64,000 nucleotides of DNA from Caenorhabditis remanei (GCF_010183535.1 NC_071328.1:1426001-1490000), one strand, 5' to 3'. Shown: positions 48,201 through 59,400, counted from the stretch's first letter. A program made the numbers and translations. The notes: generated by a model from the letters alone, not told the origin.

Positions 48201-50525
48201 TCAAGGACTACATTTTTGCAATTGACAACTTTTTGATAGCTCTGCACCCTTCTGAGATATTCGCCTTTCAAAGATTGCCGATTTTAGCGGCGTGAGAGAT
48301 GCCTGAAGATCAGTTTTTTGGATTTTGACAGTTTTTAAGGCCAAAATGCGGAATTTTTTATTCCAAATTTAGTTTAAGTTGCTGAAAAATGCCCAAAATG
48401 ACTTTTGAACCGATTTCACCTTCAAAAACTCAAATTTTTAGTCAGAAAATGGTCAGGAAGTCTAAGATGGCTGAACTTTGCCGATTTGATCGTTTTCAGT
48501 CGAAAAATCCCTTTTTGAGCTCAAAATGAGATGTTGTAAGTAAAATTTTCAGGATTTTCAGGATTTTTGCATTTTTAGGATTTAAAAAAATTGCGATTTT
48601 GAAATCTCGCCACGACTTCACTTTCCTTTCAAATTACTTGAATTTTATATATTTCTGGTAGATTAAATTTAAATCTTTTTTTTGTTGTTAAAAACTTTTC
48701 GATAGCTATTTACGTTTTTGAGATACGGAGGGTCAAAGTTAGCGTTCCAAAAGAAGGCGGGGGCCCTCTATAAGGCGCATATCTCGAAAGCGTGAGATCC
48801 TAAAATATAGTTACAAAATATTTTTCAGGAGAAGCCCGCGGAGAGAAAACTGGATTCGTTTTGACTGAAATCGAAGGGAAACAATACTTGATTGATCCGG
48901 AAGATGGTCACATCTACAATGCGCTTGACTCAAATTGTGCATTGGGGAAAATCTATGGAGCGTTTGACGCAAAAAATTATTATGCCAATATTCAGTTGTA
49001 CGACCAGGCATCTCAGATTTCGGTTAATTTGACGGTAAGTGTACTGAAAACAAAATTGTCGTAAATTTGGGGGCATTGTACGCAATCACCGACTGTTTGC
49101 CAAAAACCGTAAATACTGTATTAAAACTGCATGCCGTCATATTTTTCAATTGCCTCCGAGAGAAATTTAGCGGTTTGACAGTGTATTTCGGTGTCACCTG
49201 ATTGTCTGATAAACTCAAGTTTATAAGGGTTGGACAGAGCAAAAATAGAACATCATTTTTGTAGTTGACCATTTTTTTGTATGGACACTACCATGAAAGT
49301 TATAGGTAAAAAAACCCATTACTCCCTGAAATCGACTAACTTCAATGCAAATTAGCAAAATTTTGGAGTTTTTCACTTTGACAACCTATAACTTTCATGG
49401 TAGTGTCCCTACAAAAAAATGGTCAACTACAAAAATGATGTGCTATTTTTGCTCTGTTCAACCCATACAAAATTGAGTTTATCGGACAATCAGGTGACAC
49501 CGAAATACACTGTCAAAGTTGGTCATTTTCCACTGAAAACAGCCAAAATTGATACCTTTTTGTCCGGTATTGTAGAAGTTACCATGCACGCTACCTCTAA
49601 TCAAAACCAAGAAAGAACACCTGGATAACTATATTCAAAAATTCTGAGTATAGATGGGATACCGTTATGATACAGTATTTACGGTATCTGCAGTAATACT
49701 TTTACTTTAATTTTAGAAGGCTCCTCCCCCAAAACGGATTGAACCCACGTTGCATAAGACAGGGAGTTTTTATGAAGAGAGCGAAGCATACAATTTTCGA
49801 AAAACGCCGCTAACATCGATAAGATTCTACAATAGAATCGGAAACTTTGAAAAAATAATCATATTTTTGGTTTCAAGATTCTGCGCGTCTTGTTAGGGCC
49901 GGTCCTGGAAAGCTTCGGCACTAGCCTGGTCCGTTAGGCCGTAAATACCGTTTAGACCAATTGTGTACAAAAAGTGAGACTTGCAAACCGGGTCGCCGCG
50001 TAACTTGCTTTAAACGCAATATTAAGCTAACCATAAATCCCTTTTTTCCAGAAAATCTCCAACTGGAAGCCTTTGTTCGCCGCCAACGAAGAACCCCTTG
50101 AAAGTGTGCAACCTGCAACAATCCGTTACTCAAAACTACCCGAAGACTGGATAGTCGAGCTAAGGATCTCTCTCGAACGCGAGATCAAACTCCGTTTCGA
50201 TCAATCCCGAAAACACGCGATCCCCCAATGGCATCTCGTAGCTGCTCGCCAACTCCGTGAGCTTCTGGAAGGTTCCCGTGGTGTGACGGAAGACTCGGTG
50301 GACGAGAAGATGGCAAGACTGCGTGAAGGATATGTGGTTACTGTATGCGTGTTCCGTCTCTGCTACTCATCGATGGAGGATTGTATTCACCAGGTTCTTT
50401 CCAGTCGATTACAAGATTCATCGGATCAGAATTCACAATTCGCGTTGGCGGTTCATGTCGTCGACTTTTTTGCTCATGTTATACAGATTGATGTGGCGTT
50501 GGCGGTGCTTAAGCCGAAGAAGTAA
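39286..50525 (+). CDS. mks-6: CC2D2A homologue, ciliary transition-zone MKS-module protein
   Basis: Fifteen exons: 39286-39322, 42185-42456, 42503-42787, 43295-43512, 43562-43702, 43747-43908, 43957-44103, 44553-44927, 44979-45182, 46031-46284, 46334-46572, 46630-46796, 47668-48128, 48829-49034 and 50052-50525. All junctions keep frame, giving 1,213 residues. A lysine/glutamate-rich N-terminus precedes the N-terminal C2-like domain (about residues 430-540, with YFNEMEVSRTAWIPL). A second C2 domain follows (about 700-830, TIVVNIQSAINLPI...QPFVVVTYSGRRINT). The C-terminal half (from ~900) has the transglutaminase-like fold segments EERATLLGCWMLYFRLP and YLIDPEDGHIYNALD. CC2D2A anchors the MKS complex at the transition zone; human mutations cause Joubert and Meckel syndromes. 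The first exon is short; I chose it because its one leftover base fits, an in-frame stop precedes it, and an X-box lies 63 bp upstream. Another small exon in the 2.9-kb intron 1 cannot be excluded. Confidence 0.93.
39611..40248. mobile_element. Element in mks-6 intron 1 with 9-bp flanking repeat
   Basis: The ends CAGCACCCTGCACGAGGAAT and its inverse (CATTCCTTGTGCAGGGTGCTG, two extra bases TG on the right) are flanked by CTTTTTACA on both sides (39602-39610 and 40249-40257). The interior is not strongly palindromic and I see no transposase. The surrounding DNA is itself an inverted repeat (AAAAAGTGGTAAAA blocks), now split by this insertion. Confidence 0.65.
40574..40781. mobile_element. CACAGGGGTGC element in mks-6 intron 1
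   Basis: The ends CACAGGGGTGCGAGACGTAA and the inverse ending TTGCACCCCTGTG are flanked by AAATAG on both sides (40568-40573 and 40782-40787). The body has GTCGCGATGCGTGTGCGTCGC and GGCACGGTGCC. A degraded relative is at about 50660-50800. Confidence 0.6.
41219..41282 (+). promoter_or_regulatory. (CG)n run followed by a TATA-like box inside mks-6 intron 1
   Basis: CCCGCGCGCGCGCGCGG at about 41219-41235 is followed at 41264-41276 by CGTATATAAAAGG, a strong TATA-type sequence, and then by a pyrimidine-rich stretch. No clear gene follows. It may be an internal promoter, a displaced promoter remnant, or chance. Confidence 0.3.
41884..42148. repeat. GAGATATGCGCCTTTAAAG palindrome (copy 1)
   Basis: The arms read GTAGATCA(C/A)...TTTTTGTAGTTGA(C/T)AAC, then TTTTTGATAGCTCCGCCCAC, then GAGATATGCNCNTTTAAAG, with an inner GACGCAGAGAAGCGAGA / CGCCCTCCTCTTTTCGCA part. 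The right half is the mirror image. Other near-complete copies are at 45737-45996, 47374-47634, 51768-52012, 53772-54017 and 59510-59790. Half or degraded copies are at 42805-43262, 45228-45372, 45545-45625, 48192-48290, 51594-51690 and 58855-59170. Confidence 0.75.
44156..44433. repeat. Inverted pair of tRNA-like sequences in mks-6 intron 7
   Basis: The outer arms ACAAAAAGCAAAAAA / TTTTTTGCTTTTTGT enclose two diverged copies of a tRNA-like sequence. One is on the minus strand (about 44250-44180: box A-like TAGCCTACCCGG, box B-like GGGTTCAATTC). One is on the plus strand (about 44344-44414: TAGTCTACCTGG and GGTTCGATTCCC). A GC-rich centre with GCCGCCGCGCCGTC lies between. I cannot draw a good cloverleaf for either, so they are probably tRNA-derived pseudogenes or a SINE-like palindrome. 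Confidence 0.45.
45737..45996. repeat. GAGATATGCGCCTTTAAAG palindrome (copy 2)
   Basis: It lies in the mks-6 intron before exon 10, whose acceptor is at 46030. The inner GAGAGGGGAGGAGACGCAGAG and its pairing CTCCTCTTTTCGCACACTCT are well kept. Confidence 0.75.
47090..47240. repeat. Degenerate tandem CAGTTCTATTTTGT repeat
   Basis: In the mks-6 intron between exons 12 and 13, the block GTTCTATTTTGT(T/C)G(C/A)(A/G) recurs with a spacing of about 20-25 bp. Inverse single copies lie at 46930-46960 (ACAAAATAGAAC). Confidence 0.5.
47374..47634. repeat. GAGATATGCGCCTTTAAAG palindrome (copy 3)
   Basis: It fills the DNA just before mks-6 exon 13 (acceptor at 47667). It is nearly symmetrical from TGTAGACCAAATCTAGCTCT on the left to GATCTACACA on the right. 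Confidence 0.75.
49172..49518. repeat. ~350-bp inverted repeat in mks-6 intron 14
   Basis: The arms CACTGTCAAA / GACAGTGTATTTCGGTGTCA, CCTGATTGTCTGATAAACTC, AAAATAGAACATCATTTTTG and GTAGTGTCC...ACTTTCATGGTAGTGTCC are mirrored. It shares the GTAGTTGACNNTTTTT motif with the GAGATATGCGCC family but is otherwise distinct. Confidence 0.65.
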
Positions 50526-52531
50526 CTTAATTGACTCAATTAACTAATTATAAACCTTTTTGTGTGTACAACATAAGTTTTGCTTTTTGATAGATGAAAA
50601 AATTTATTGTGAGAAAACCGGTTGTGTAGTCCTCGTGGACAAGTGTAACACTGTTTTCAACACATGAGGCGTAACGCGCTCCGTCGCACCACGGTGCCAA
50701 ATTCAAACTTTACGTTTATTTGTCATATAAACCGCGACGCGCACGCAACGCGACTCGGAACAAATTCAAATCAGTTTGTTGCGGACCGCACTGCTGTGGA
50801 ATGGCCGGTATTTGACAAATCTTGACAGTTAAAAATTTTTTTTTAATTTCAGCGTAATTTAAGTGCACAGACAAAGCAGTTGTTCTCCTGTTTTGGAGGT
50901 GGAGCCTAAATTTTTTAAAACTTTCTATTTATAGACTTTCAGAGCTTCTGTTCCAAGGGAAAGTCAGAAAACTTAAAAAATCGTCAATGGGAAAAAATGT
51001 TCGACTTGTCCACATGGAGTACACGGAGGACTTTATAGTTTTTAAAAAATTGTCTCAATTTTCTAAAAAACTCAAAAATGAATATTACTCGGTGCTCGCG
51101 GACATCAAAATTTTAATTTCAAATTTTAGACTCCACCCCTTCCACCAGCATTTCCAGTAGAGCGCGTTTAGCCCAAGTGCTCTGTCCTTTTTCCAAAATT
51201 CTAGGGAGCAAGTTCCGGAGCAAAAACGTGCGAAAACTCGATTTCTACTGAAAAAATAATCCCTTTCGCCAACCTTCGTCATTGAACTTTCAACTGATAA
51301 GAATTTTTATAATCTTTTTCCACTTTCTTCACTTCAATTTGTACAGTTTATGTATTATTTCTTATACATTTTTAATAATAGCCAAAAATTAATAATTATC
51401 CGTAGGGCAATTATCACATACTAATTAGGTACTTATTTCCTCCGTCTAAAGTACGAGGCGAACGATGTCGAGTGGTGGAGACTCGGCATTTTCTTGCGGC
51501 GACGGACCGAGGGGAGTCTGCAATATGTTAACTTTGAGACATTGTTATCTGGGCCATTTTTGATGCAAGTTTTATAGAATTTATGATTTTATGGTAGATC
51601 AAATCTAGAGCTATATTTTTGTTGTTGACAACTTTTTGATAGCTGTCCAGGCTTTCGAGATATGGGCCTTTAAAGATAGAGGCGCGCCAGTAAAAATTTT
51701 ACAAATTTGAAATGTCCCCTTGGTGTCACTCTTTGTTCCAAATGTTCTAAATTTATATTTTTCTTGTAGATAAAGTTGAGGGCTACATTTTTGTAGTTGA
51801 CAACTTTTTGATAGGTATTGACACTTTTGAGATACGGAGACTCAAAGTTAGCCGATTAGAGCGGCGAGGGGAGGAGACGCAGAGAAGCGAGACGCCCTCC
51901 TCGTTCTGCACACTGTCGCCTCCCAATCTTTGAAGGCGCATATCTAAAAAGTGCGCGGAGCTATCTAAAAGTTGCCAACTACAAAAATGTAGCTATGAAT
52001 GTGATCTATTCAATAAATGTAAGATTGAAGTATTTGGACTACACCCAACCAAGTTTTGAAAGTTTAAAGTTTGAGTAGAAATTTTTGTTTTTTGAGAAAA
52101 CCTGGTACCTTTTGGTCGTGCCGTGTCTCAAAAAGTGCAATACCTAGGCCATGGCTCAAAAAATCAGTTACTGTCATCCTAAACAGACCAATCCGACCAA
52201 TTTGAAAAAAGTTATAACCAAAAAGCCAGTCAAGATTGAACATTTCTGAAAATTACGAAAATATGTCATGATTATGCTCATTCGAAAGGTCTTGTTACGC
52301 TCATTCTAAAAATATAAGTTTCGTAAAAACTAAAGCGAAGTTCGATGAGTTACGGTGGTTTTGTTGAGATTTCAGATTTTCGAAATGTTTCAAAAATCTG
52401 TAACTTTTTGCGTTTCTATCGGATTTGTGTGGGGTATAGCTCAAAATGTTGGGAAAAACATGAACTCTTAGTGAATCTAAGAAAATCTAGTTTTTCTACA
52501 TTTCTAGTCCCCCAGTTTTCCCATCTCCCCG
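50526..52531. other. Intergenic region between convergent genes
   Basis: I see no gene between the mks-6 stop (50525) and the stop of the minus-strand gene (52532). The region holds a degraded element (about 50620-51027) whose ends match the CTCCTC(T/G)(C/T)GGACAAG family, with CACAGGGGTG-type remnants inside, and copies of the GAGATATGCGCC palindrome at 51594-51690 and 51768-52012. Confidence 0.6.
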
Positions 52532-54740
52532 TTAACCAAACCTCTGTCTCGGCTGAAACGTGGTGCACGGTGGGAACTGCTGGAACGCCATAAGAATCGG
52601 CCGATCCGGTAGCTGAGGTCTTATATCCGTAGGCGGTGGTGTCAAGTGATCCCCATATATTTCCTCGTAAATCGCAAATGACGTCGAGTTTTTCAATATC
52701 GACCTGGGCACACTCTCTGTTCGAGTAACCGTAGGTCGAGGGGGCGGAGTCGCCTCGGATGTCGAGATATCGTGATAGTAGATTTTGGAGGTGGGTTGCT
52801 CACGAATCAGAAGACGTTTCTTAAGACGGGAATCATTGGAATTCGAGGAGGATGTGCTTGGGATCTGCTCATCCACTTGCATCATATCGAACAGTCGATC
52901 CATCTCACTCTCCATTAGTTGATACGAAAATGGAAAGGAGCGGAAGCTAGAATTCCGGTATTCCCGTCTAGGGACTGGGATATCCAAAGTGATATCATCA
53001 TCCCCTTCGTCGTCGTCGTATTCCATTGAAACCTCTTCTAGCGTCGCCACGTCATCCTCAATCTCCTCATGTTGGGGAAGTTCTTCACTGGAACAAGAAC
53101 TCTCTGTCATTAGATGTTTGAGGGATGTCAGTTTTGGCATCATCGGGACTTGTCTCACGGAATTCGCACGGATTGTGCTCGCTTCGTCGTCTTCCACGTC
53201 GCCGCCCTCGTCGTCACCGTCGGCGGCGGCGGTGTTCTGTAAAGTTTTGGTTTTATTGAGGGGACCTTTTTTTTTCAAAATCAACTTTTTTAAATGAAAA
53301 CTAGGGTCCAAACTCATACGACACCTTAAGGGCACGATGAGGCCAGCGCTACCAATGCAACCGAGCTCTATTGGTACATTTTTGCGTCATTCGAATTTAT
53401 ATAACCGGTACAGTATGCACATGAGTTTGAATACACGCAAAAAATGTAGCATTCTTGTCAATAAAGCGCGACTGCATTGGCAGCCCTCATCGTGCAAGCG
53501 ATAACTGACGCGTGGAAATTCTTACTGTAGCTTAAAGGCGCATAGCAAAACAGTTTTCCTACAGTATACAAAAGCTACGTGTTTTATAGCAATCAAATTT
53601 CGAAAACCTTGGAATTTTTTGAACATTTTATCGCGTTATGCGCCCGGTAGACTTCTGACACTTTTTCCGTCGCGCTGGTCCTCAGTTCTTCAAATTCAAA
53701 ATATCGAATTTGCAGGCTTTTCAGAAAGTTATCTGTTATTCCACAATTGTTGTAATTTTATTTTTCTAATTGAGCAACTCTAGATCTTCATTTTTATAAA
53801 TGGCAACTTTTTGCTAGCTCCGCCCACTTTTGAGATATGCACCTCTAAAATTTGGGAAGCGAGAGAGCGTACGAAAAGAGGAGGGCGTCTAGCTTCTCTG
53901 CGTCTCCTCCTCTCCCCATCTCTCGCCACCAAAGCTATCAATCTTTAAAGACGCATATCTCAAAAGCGTGCAGAGCTATCAAAAAGTTTTCAACTACAAA
54001 AATGTAGAGCAAGACTTCTTTAATAACGTACCAAAAAATCAAGGAACAATCTCCAAAACCCTTACCATAGAATGCGACTTAAAAGTAGTCGAGCTGATTG
54101 TAGAACTTCTTGAAGTTATCGTACTTCCTTTGTCTTTTTGACGACGCGAACTTTCGGTGTAGTCCAGCGCATAATAGTTCGTGCCATTTGAATAGCTAGA
54201 GCTCAATAGTGCTGTGTTGGGTCGGAGGATGAATTGAGAGTCGGATAGAGCTTTGGAGACATCTGACGAGGAGCAGTATCCCGTGGAGTCGGAATCCCCG
54301 TAGTAGGTTCTGAAAATGTATCCCAGCCAATTTTCGAAAAGTTTGGTTCATAAATTTTATTGAAAATTGTATTAGAAACGAGAAATCTAATTTATGGTCA
54401 AACTATCGAACTTCTATTAAAATTTTTGCGTCAGAAACGGAATAACTCAGAAGGCAAGTCACACGGATAAAACCTTATGGTATCTCAAAATCTGGACGAA
54501 CTATATGAGCCATGTCCAGTTAAATATCCGAGCCCCTGCTTTTGGAAGTTACATATGTACGGTAAGTTATAGAAAAGTAACTAAAAAAAATTTAAATTCT
54601 GATTGTAAAACTCACTTCTTCCTCCACGGCAACGCCGCTCGAATCCGATTCATCGGAGTAGTAATGAATTACTCGCGACCTCTTGATTTTCTTGAAATGA
54701 ATAATCCAAGCAGTCAGGTAGATGAGAGAAAAAGACAAAC
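52532..54740 (-). CDS. Single-pass membrane protein with acidic, Ser-rich tail; 5' end unresolved
   Basis: I do not recognise this protein. Supported minus-strand exons are 54616-54740, 54066-54309 and 52532-53236 (stop TAA). A 20-base microexon at 54561-54580 (preceded by TTTTTTTTAG, followed by GTACAT) is needed to keep frame between the first two; without it the next exon is closed. The first exon encodes a hydrophobic helix (FSLIYLTAWIIHF) followed at once by the basic KKIKRSR stop-transfer patch. About 320 cytoplasmic residues follow, with many Ser/Thr, acidic runs (GDDEGGDVEDDE, EYDDDEGDDD) and proline-rich parts (TPPPRPTV, TPPPTD). No catalytic domain is visible. The position matches C. 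elegans K07G5.4. The N-terminal exon(s), perhaps an extracellular or signal part, should lie above 54740 but I could not find a convincing start. Confidence 0.7.
53331..53499. repeat. 169-bp inverted repeat in an intron of the minus-strand gene
   Basis: GGCACGATGAGGCCAGCGCT ... GGCAGCCCTCATCGTGC form the ends; inner blocks CCAATGCA, GAGCTCTATTG and ATTTTTTGCG pair. The GCACGAT end recalls the CACGAT-ended element at 12980-13396. It sits 95 bp upstream of the last exon. Confidence 0.55.
53772..54017. repeat. GAGATATGCGCCTTTAAAG palindrome (copy 5)
   Basis: It is in an intron of the minus-strand gene, with its right end about 50 bp from the 54066 donor. The ACGCAGAGAAGCTAGACGCC core is kept in inverted orientation relative to copy 1. 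Confidence 0.7.
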
Positions 54741-55106
54741 CTGAGCACCCGAAATTCGAAAGTCGAATTGACAGCTCTTTCTCCCTGCTGTACGCGGATT
54801 ATTGGCAAACAGAGGTGGGGATATCTCCTATCCTATCATTATATTTCAATGTGATAGCGGGCCGGCCGCACGTCAAAAAGTTGGGAGCAATGCGCGGCAG
54901 GTTATCGGGCGATGGTGGTTTTCACGGAGTTCACGTGATCTAAGGGAGAGAAAAAGGGGGAAATGATTGGGTGGATTGGGGTGGGGAGAAAGAAATTAAG
55001 GGACCAGGGATGAAATAGGGATGAACTGGAAATTTCAGAAATGTTGGAATTCGGAACTTGTTCAAGGAACTTCTGATATCTGTTCCGCACATCCCGTTTT
55101 AACTTA

Positions 55107-55491
55107 CTAGGGAAGGTCCTCAACTCGGTCTGGAGATAAGGGACGTGACCTATATCATTGGAAAGCTGAGAAAACGCTGATTCCAAATATATATTCAGTT
55201 TTTGACCTTGAGGCCTGATATTCGAGTAGAACAAGGTCAAAGTTAGAAAAAATGACAAATTATTGCCTTTCTAACACGCAAAAAAACCTTTTGAAATTTT
55301 TTGCCATTTTCGCGTGTTAAAAAGGCAATAATTTGTCATTTTTTCTAACTTTTACCTTGCTTTTCTCGAATACCAGACGTCGAAGGGCAAAAACTGAATA
55401 TATATTTGGAATCTGCGTGATTTCAGCTTTCCAATGATATAGGTCATGTCTCATATCTCCAGACCGAGTCGAGGGCCTTCCCTAGTTAGCT
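55107..55491. repeat. 385-bp palindromic element upstream of the minus-strand gene
   Basis: The ends ACTAGGGAAGGTCCTCAACT and the inverse AGGGCCTTCCCTAGT enclose arms with CTATATCATTGGAAAGCTGA, ATATATATTCAGTTTTTG and ACAAATTATTGCCTTTCTAA. The centre is near 55290. The 118-residue minus frame across the left arm is a by-product. Confidence 0.7.
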
Positions 55492-55854
55492 CTGTTTGCA
55501 AAAATATTCTTCATATTTTCTTTGTTGGTTTTTCTCCATCGGTACGTAGGAGTGACCGCACCAGGTAGTAGTAATTTTCGGAGAAATTTCAAATCAAAAA
55601 GTTCCCGTCGATTTTTCCGAGTTTTTGATTGTATTCTTTAAGGCGGTCCTTCGGAGTTTAAAATTTTTGAAAAAGAAAGTCTGAAGTTTGATTCTGAAAG
55701 CGAAAGTAGGTAGGTAATATTGAAAATGACAAATTTGAGGAACATATTTTTCAGTCATTGCTGAAAACGAATTTTGGCGTTGTTTTCATACAAAATTCCA
55801 TCAAAAACCTCCAAACCTCGGCCGGAATTTCTATCGAAAGTTTTCTGAACATTT

Positions 55855-55990
55855 TACACGGAAGACGGAAGTGGCAGACCAATTTTCAACGGAAGCCGGA
55901 GGTCGGAAGTAAATTTTTTAAGAAGGAGGTCAGAAGTGAAAAAATGGCCGGAAGTCGGAAGACGGAAGGCAAAGGAAGGAATTCCGCACA
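55855..55990. repeat. Degraded GGAAGTC element
   Basis: It contains diverged GGAAGTCGG units and ends with GAATTCCGCACAGCTCTGCC, resembling the right end of the hAT-like elements at 13806 and 22748. Only about a third of the element remains. Confidence 0.5.
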
Positions 55991-56036
55991 GCTCTGCCGT
56001 CTACCTTCCACTCGATACATTAGATTTCTACGGAAG

Positions 56037-56270
56037 TTAATTTTCACGAGCACTATTTACAGTTCTTCTCTCGGTTGGGCTGGAAATTGAAATCGACAGT
56101 TTGAAACTAACACGCTTGGAACCAAGATACATAGACAGCAGATGTTCGAGCGCTGAGAAATGAGATCCTGCAACCGAGACCTTTCGAATTCTTTTCAAAC
56201 TTCCCGCCGCTGCCAGTAGTCCTTTATAGTTTCTGTTTTCTAAACGAATAATCTTCTTAAACACACACAT
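56037..56270 (-). pseudogene. Possible F-box-associated domain fragment
   Basis: This 77-residue frame has protein-like composition (SLKRIRKVSVAGSHFSALEH, LLSMYLGSKRVSF). It vaguely resembles the segment of nematode FBA_2 domains that reads roughly 'V...GSxFS.LexLLSMxCKRVSL'. There is no F-box, no clear neighbouring exon, and the frame stops early, so if real it is a remnant. The resemblance is from memory and weak. Confidence 0.25.
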
Positions 56271-56410
56271 ACCATCACTTAATAGTGCATTATCATTTCC
56301 CCCCTCCTCCTCCTTCTTATCACTGATTTTTATTCATTTCGTCGGTTTTTTTTATTCAGCAGCACCATTGTTGCTACAAACATTTTTTCCATTACAAAAC
56401 ACTTTTAATC

Positions 56411-56415
56411 TTCAG
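56411..56415 (+). promoter_or_regulatory. Possible spliced-leader acceptor of the CDF gene
   Basis: TTCAG ends two bases before the ATG at 56418, preceded by AT-rich DNA. Trans-splicing this close to the start codon is common in Caenorhabditis. Confidence 0.4.
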
Positions 56416-56417
56416 AC

Positions 56418-59400
56418 ATGACACCCAGAAAACGAAAAACCACCGAAGCTAACGAGATATTAGCGAAGGAGCCGTTGGCACCGGATGTTCAGAAGAGGGT
56501 TGACGAGTTCTATGAGCAGCAAAATGACTTGTTGCAGAAGTTTCGAGAAGATCAGGAGACGATTAGTAGGCCGTCAAAGAAGATGGAGGTGAGGATCGCT
56601 TAAAGTTGCCTAAAATTGCTTAAAATTGCTTAAAATCGGCTAAAATTGCTTAAAATCGCTTAAAATCGTTTAAATTGCTTAAGATTGCTCAAAATTGCTT
56701 AAAATTGTTTAAACTTTCATAAAATCGTCTAAAATTGCTTAAAATCGCTTAAGATTGCTTAAAATCGCTTAAAATCGGCAATAATTGCCTAAAATCCCTT
56801 AAAATTGTTTAAACTTTCATAAAATCGTCTAAAATCGCTTTAAATCGCTTAAGATTGCTTAAAATCGCTTAAAATCGGCAATAATTGCCTAAAATCCCTT
56901 AAAATTGTTTAAACTTTCATAAAATCGTCTAAAATCGCTTAAAATCGCTTAAGATTGCTTAAAATCGCTTAAAATCGGCAATAATTGCCTAAAATCCCTT
57001 AAAATTGCTTAAAATCGCTTGAAATTGCTTAGGATTTCTTAAAATCGCTTAAAATCGGCAATAATTGCCTAAAATCCCTTAAAATTGTTTAAACTTTCAT
57101 AAAATCGTCTAAAATCGCTTTAAATCGCTTAAAATTGCTTAAAATTGCTTAACATCGCTTAAAATCGCCTAAAATCGCTTAAGATTGTTTAAACTTTCAT
57201 AAAATCGTCTAAAATCGCTTAAAATCGCTTAAGATTGCTTAAAATCGCTTAAAATCGGCAATAATTGCCTAAAATCCCTTAAAATTGCCTAAAATCGCTT
57301 GAAATTGCTTAGGATTTCTTAAAATCGCTTAAAATCGGCAATAATTGCCTAAAATCCCTTAAAATTGTTTAAACTTTCATAAAATCGTCTAAAATCGCTT
57401 TAAATCGCTTAAGATTGCTTAAAATCGCTTAAAATCGGCAATAATTGCCTAAAATCCCTTAAAATTGCTTAAAGTCGCTTAAAATTGCTTAAAATTGCTT
57501 AACATCGCTTAAAATCGCCTAAAATCGCTTAAGATTGCTTAACATCGCTTAAAATCGCCTAAAATCGCTTAAAATTGTTTAAACTTCCATAAAATCGTCT
57601 AAAATCGCTTAAAATTGCTTAAGATTGCTTAAAATCGCCTAAAATCGCTTAAAATTGTTTAAACTTCCATAAAATCGTCTAAAATCGCTTAAGATTGCTT
57701 AACATCGCTTAAAGTCGCCTAAAATCGCTTAAAATTGTTTAAACTTCCATAAAATCGTCTAAAATTGCTTAAAATTGCTTAAGATTGCTTAAAATCGCCT
57801 AAAATCGGCAATAATTGCCTAAAATCGCATAAACTATACAAGATTATTGATCACACTCCTTACCAGATAGGCTATCCAGCCGAAACTAGCTTGTGTCATA
57901 CTGTAACAGCGATTCCTCGAGAATCTGTTGGTCAAAAGTGTTGAAATATTGAGGATACACTAATTGAGACATGCTTTATTAGAATATTACAAAAATTTAA
58001 AGTTGAATCAAAAGGTTTGGAGAAAATGTCTGTCAAACACAAACTATGTGGAGTTTTCGTGTTTTCAAGAGAAAAGCAACCGTTTCTCAAGAACCAACTG
58101 GTGAAAAGTGCTGAAAAATGTTAGATATATTAATTGAGACATGCTTATGAAGAATATCTTGCTAAACGGAGCTGGCGCATTCTTAAAACCGCCGTAAAGC
58201 GAAGCTGAAGGTCGTGGGCAGGATTGAGATCTCGCCGCGGCTCGAAAGTTAATTAATTACCTGATTTTCTACTCAAATTGTAGTCCAAAAACTCTGAAAA
58301 TCGGCTAGAATACTAATTAATAGTTGGTAAACCGGAATATACAAAACTGAGTACAGGTTGTTTAATTACTTTTGGAGATATTCAATGTTAAAAAATGGAA
58401 ATCTGAAAAAAAACTTAAGCTTTTCATAAAAAAAGAAAAAAAAGATGAAATTCCTGTTTTTAGGAAGAGGACGAACGATCGGAAGATCGAAATTTAGCAC
58501 AGACCACATTTATTCTAAATATCGGAAGTCTTATTGGTAACCTTGCCGCATCCATTATTTCTGGATCACTTTCAATCATGAGGTCAGTTTTATTTTTGTT
58601 TATTTGTCTAGTCACGTGTATTTTAATGGGCGTCTGAAAATTAAAATGCTGATAACAACTATGAACATTGACGTATGCGAGTGGGTGAACGGAGAAAAAG
58701 AGGATTATGAAAAAAGAGAAAGTGATTTTGATAAATTTACAGATCTAACTGTTACAATACGGTGTGGAAAATGAATGAAGTTCCGTTTTGGGAAAAACTG
58801 TAAATTTTTGCAAAAAATGGAACATAAAATGCTACAATTTTTATATTAGATTCGTTGATCAAGTCTAGACCTTTAGTTTTGTAGTTGACAATTTTTTGAT
58901 AGCTTTTCACGATTTTGAGATATGCACCTTTAAAGATAGAATTCGAAAAGAAAGTCCAGTGAAAATTGATCAACTTTAACATGTTGCCTAGGTGTCACTT
59001 TGTGTCCTAAATTTCCCAAATTTATATTTTCCTTGAAGATCAAATTAAGGGCTACATTTTTGTTGCTGACAAATTTTTGATAGCCCCGCCCACTTTTGAG
59101 ATATGCGCCTTTAAAGATAGCTTCCGGAAATTAAATCAAGGGCGTCTAGTCACGCGTCTCCGCTGATAAGAAAAAACAAAAAATGTGTCTATTGACGTAA
59201 GCGATGAACTCCTTGCAATCGCACTTTATACCAATGATATTTTGTTTCATTGAAAAGAATTTGCAATGGAGCGCGGTCGCAATAACTTTTGAATAAAAAT
59301 ACAAGTTGAATTCGAACTGAAAAGAAGCGTGCTACCGTATTGGGAGATATTGTAAAAAAAAACATTGAAAGAAAACATATCATTTTATTAAAAAACCATA

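Noticed and set aside
54902..55258. 118-residue minus-strand frame as the first exon of the membrane-protein gene
   Set aside because: It covers one arm of the palindrome at 55107-55491 and does not join in frame to 54740.
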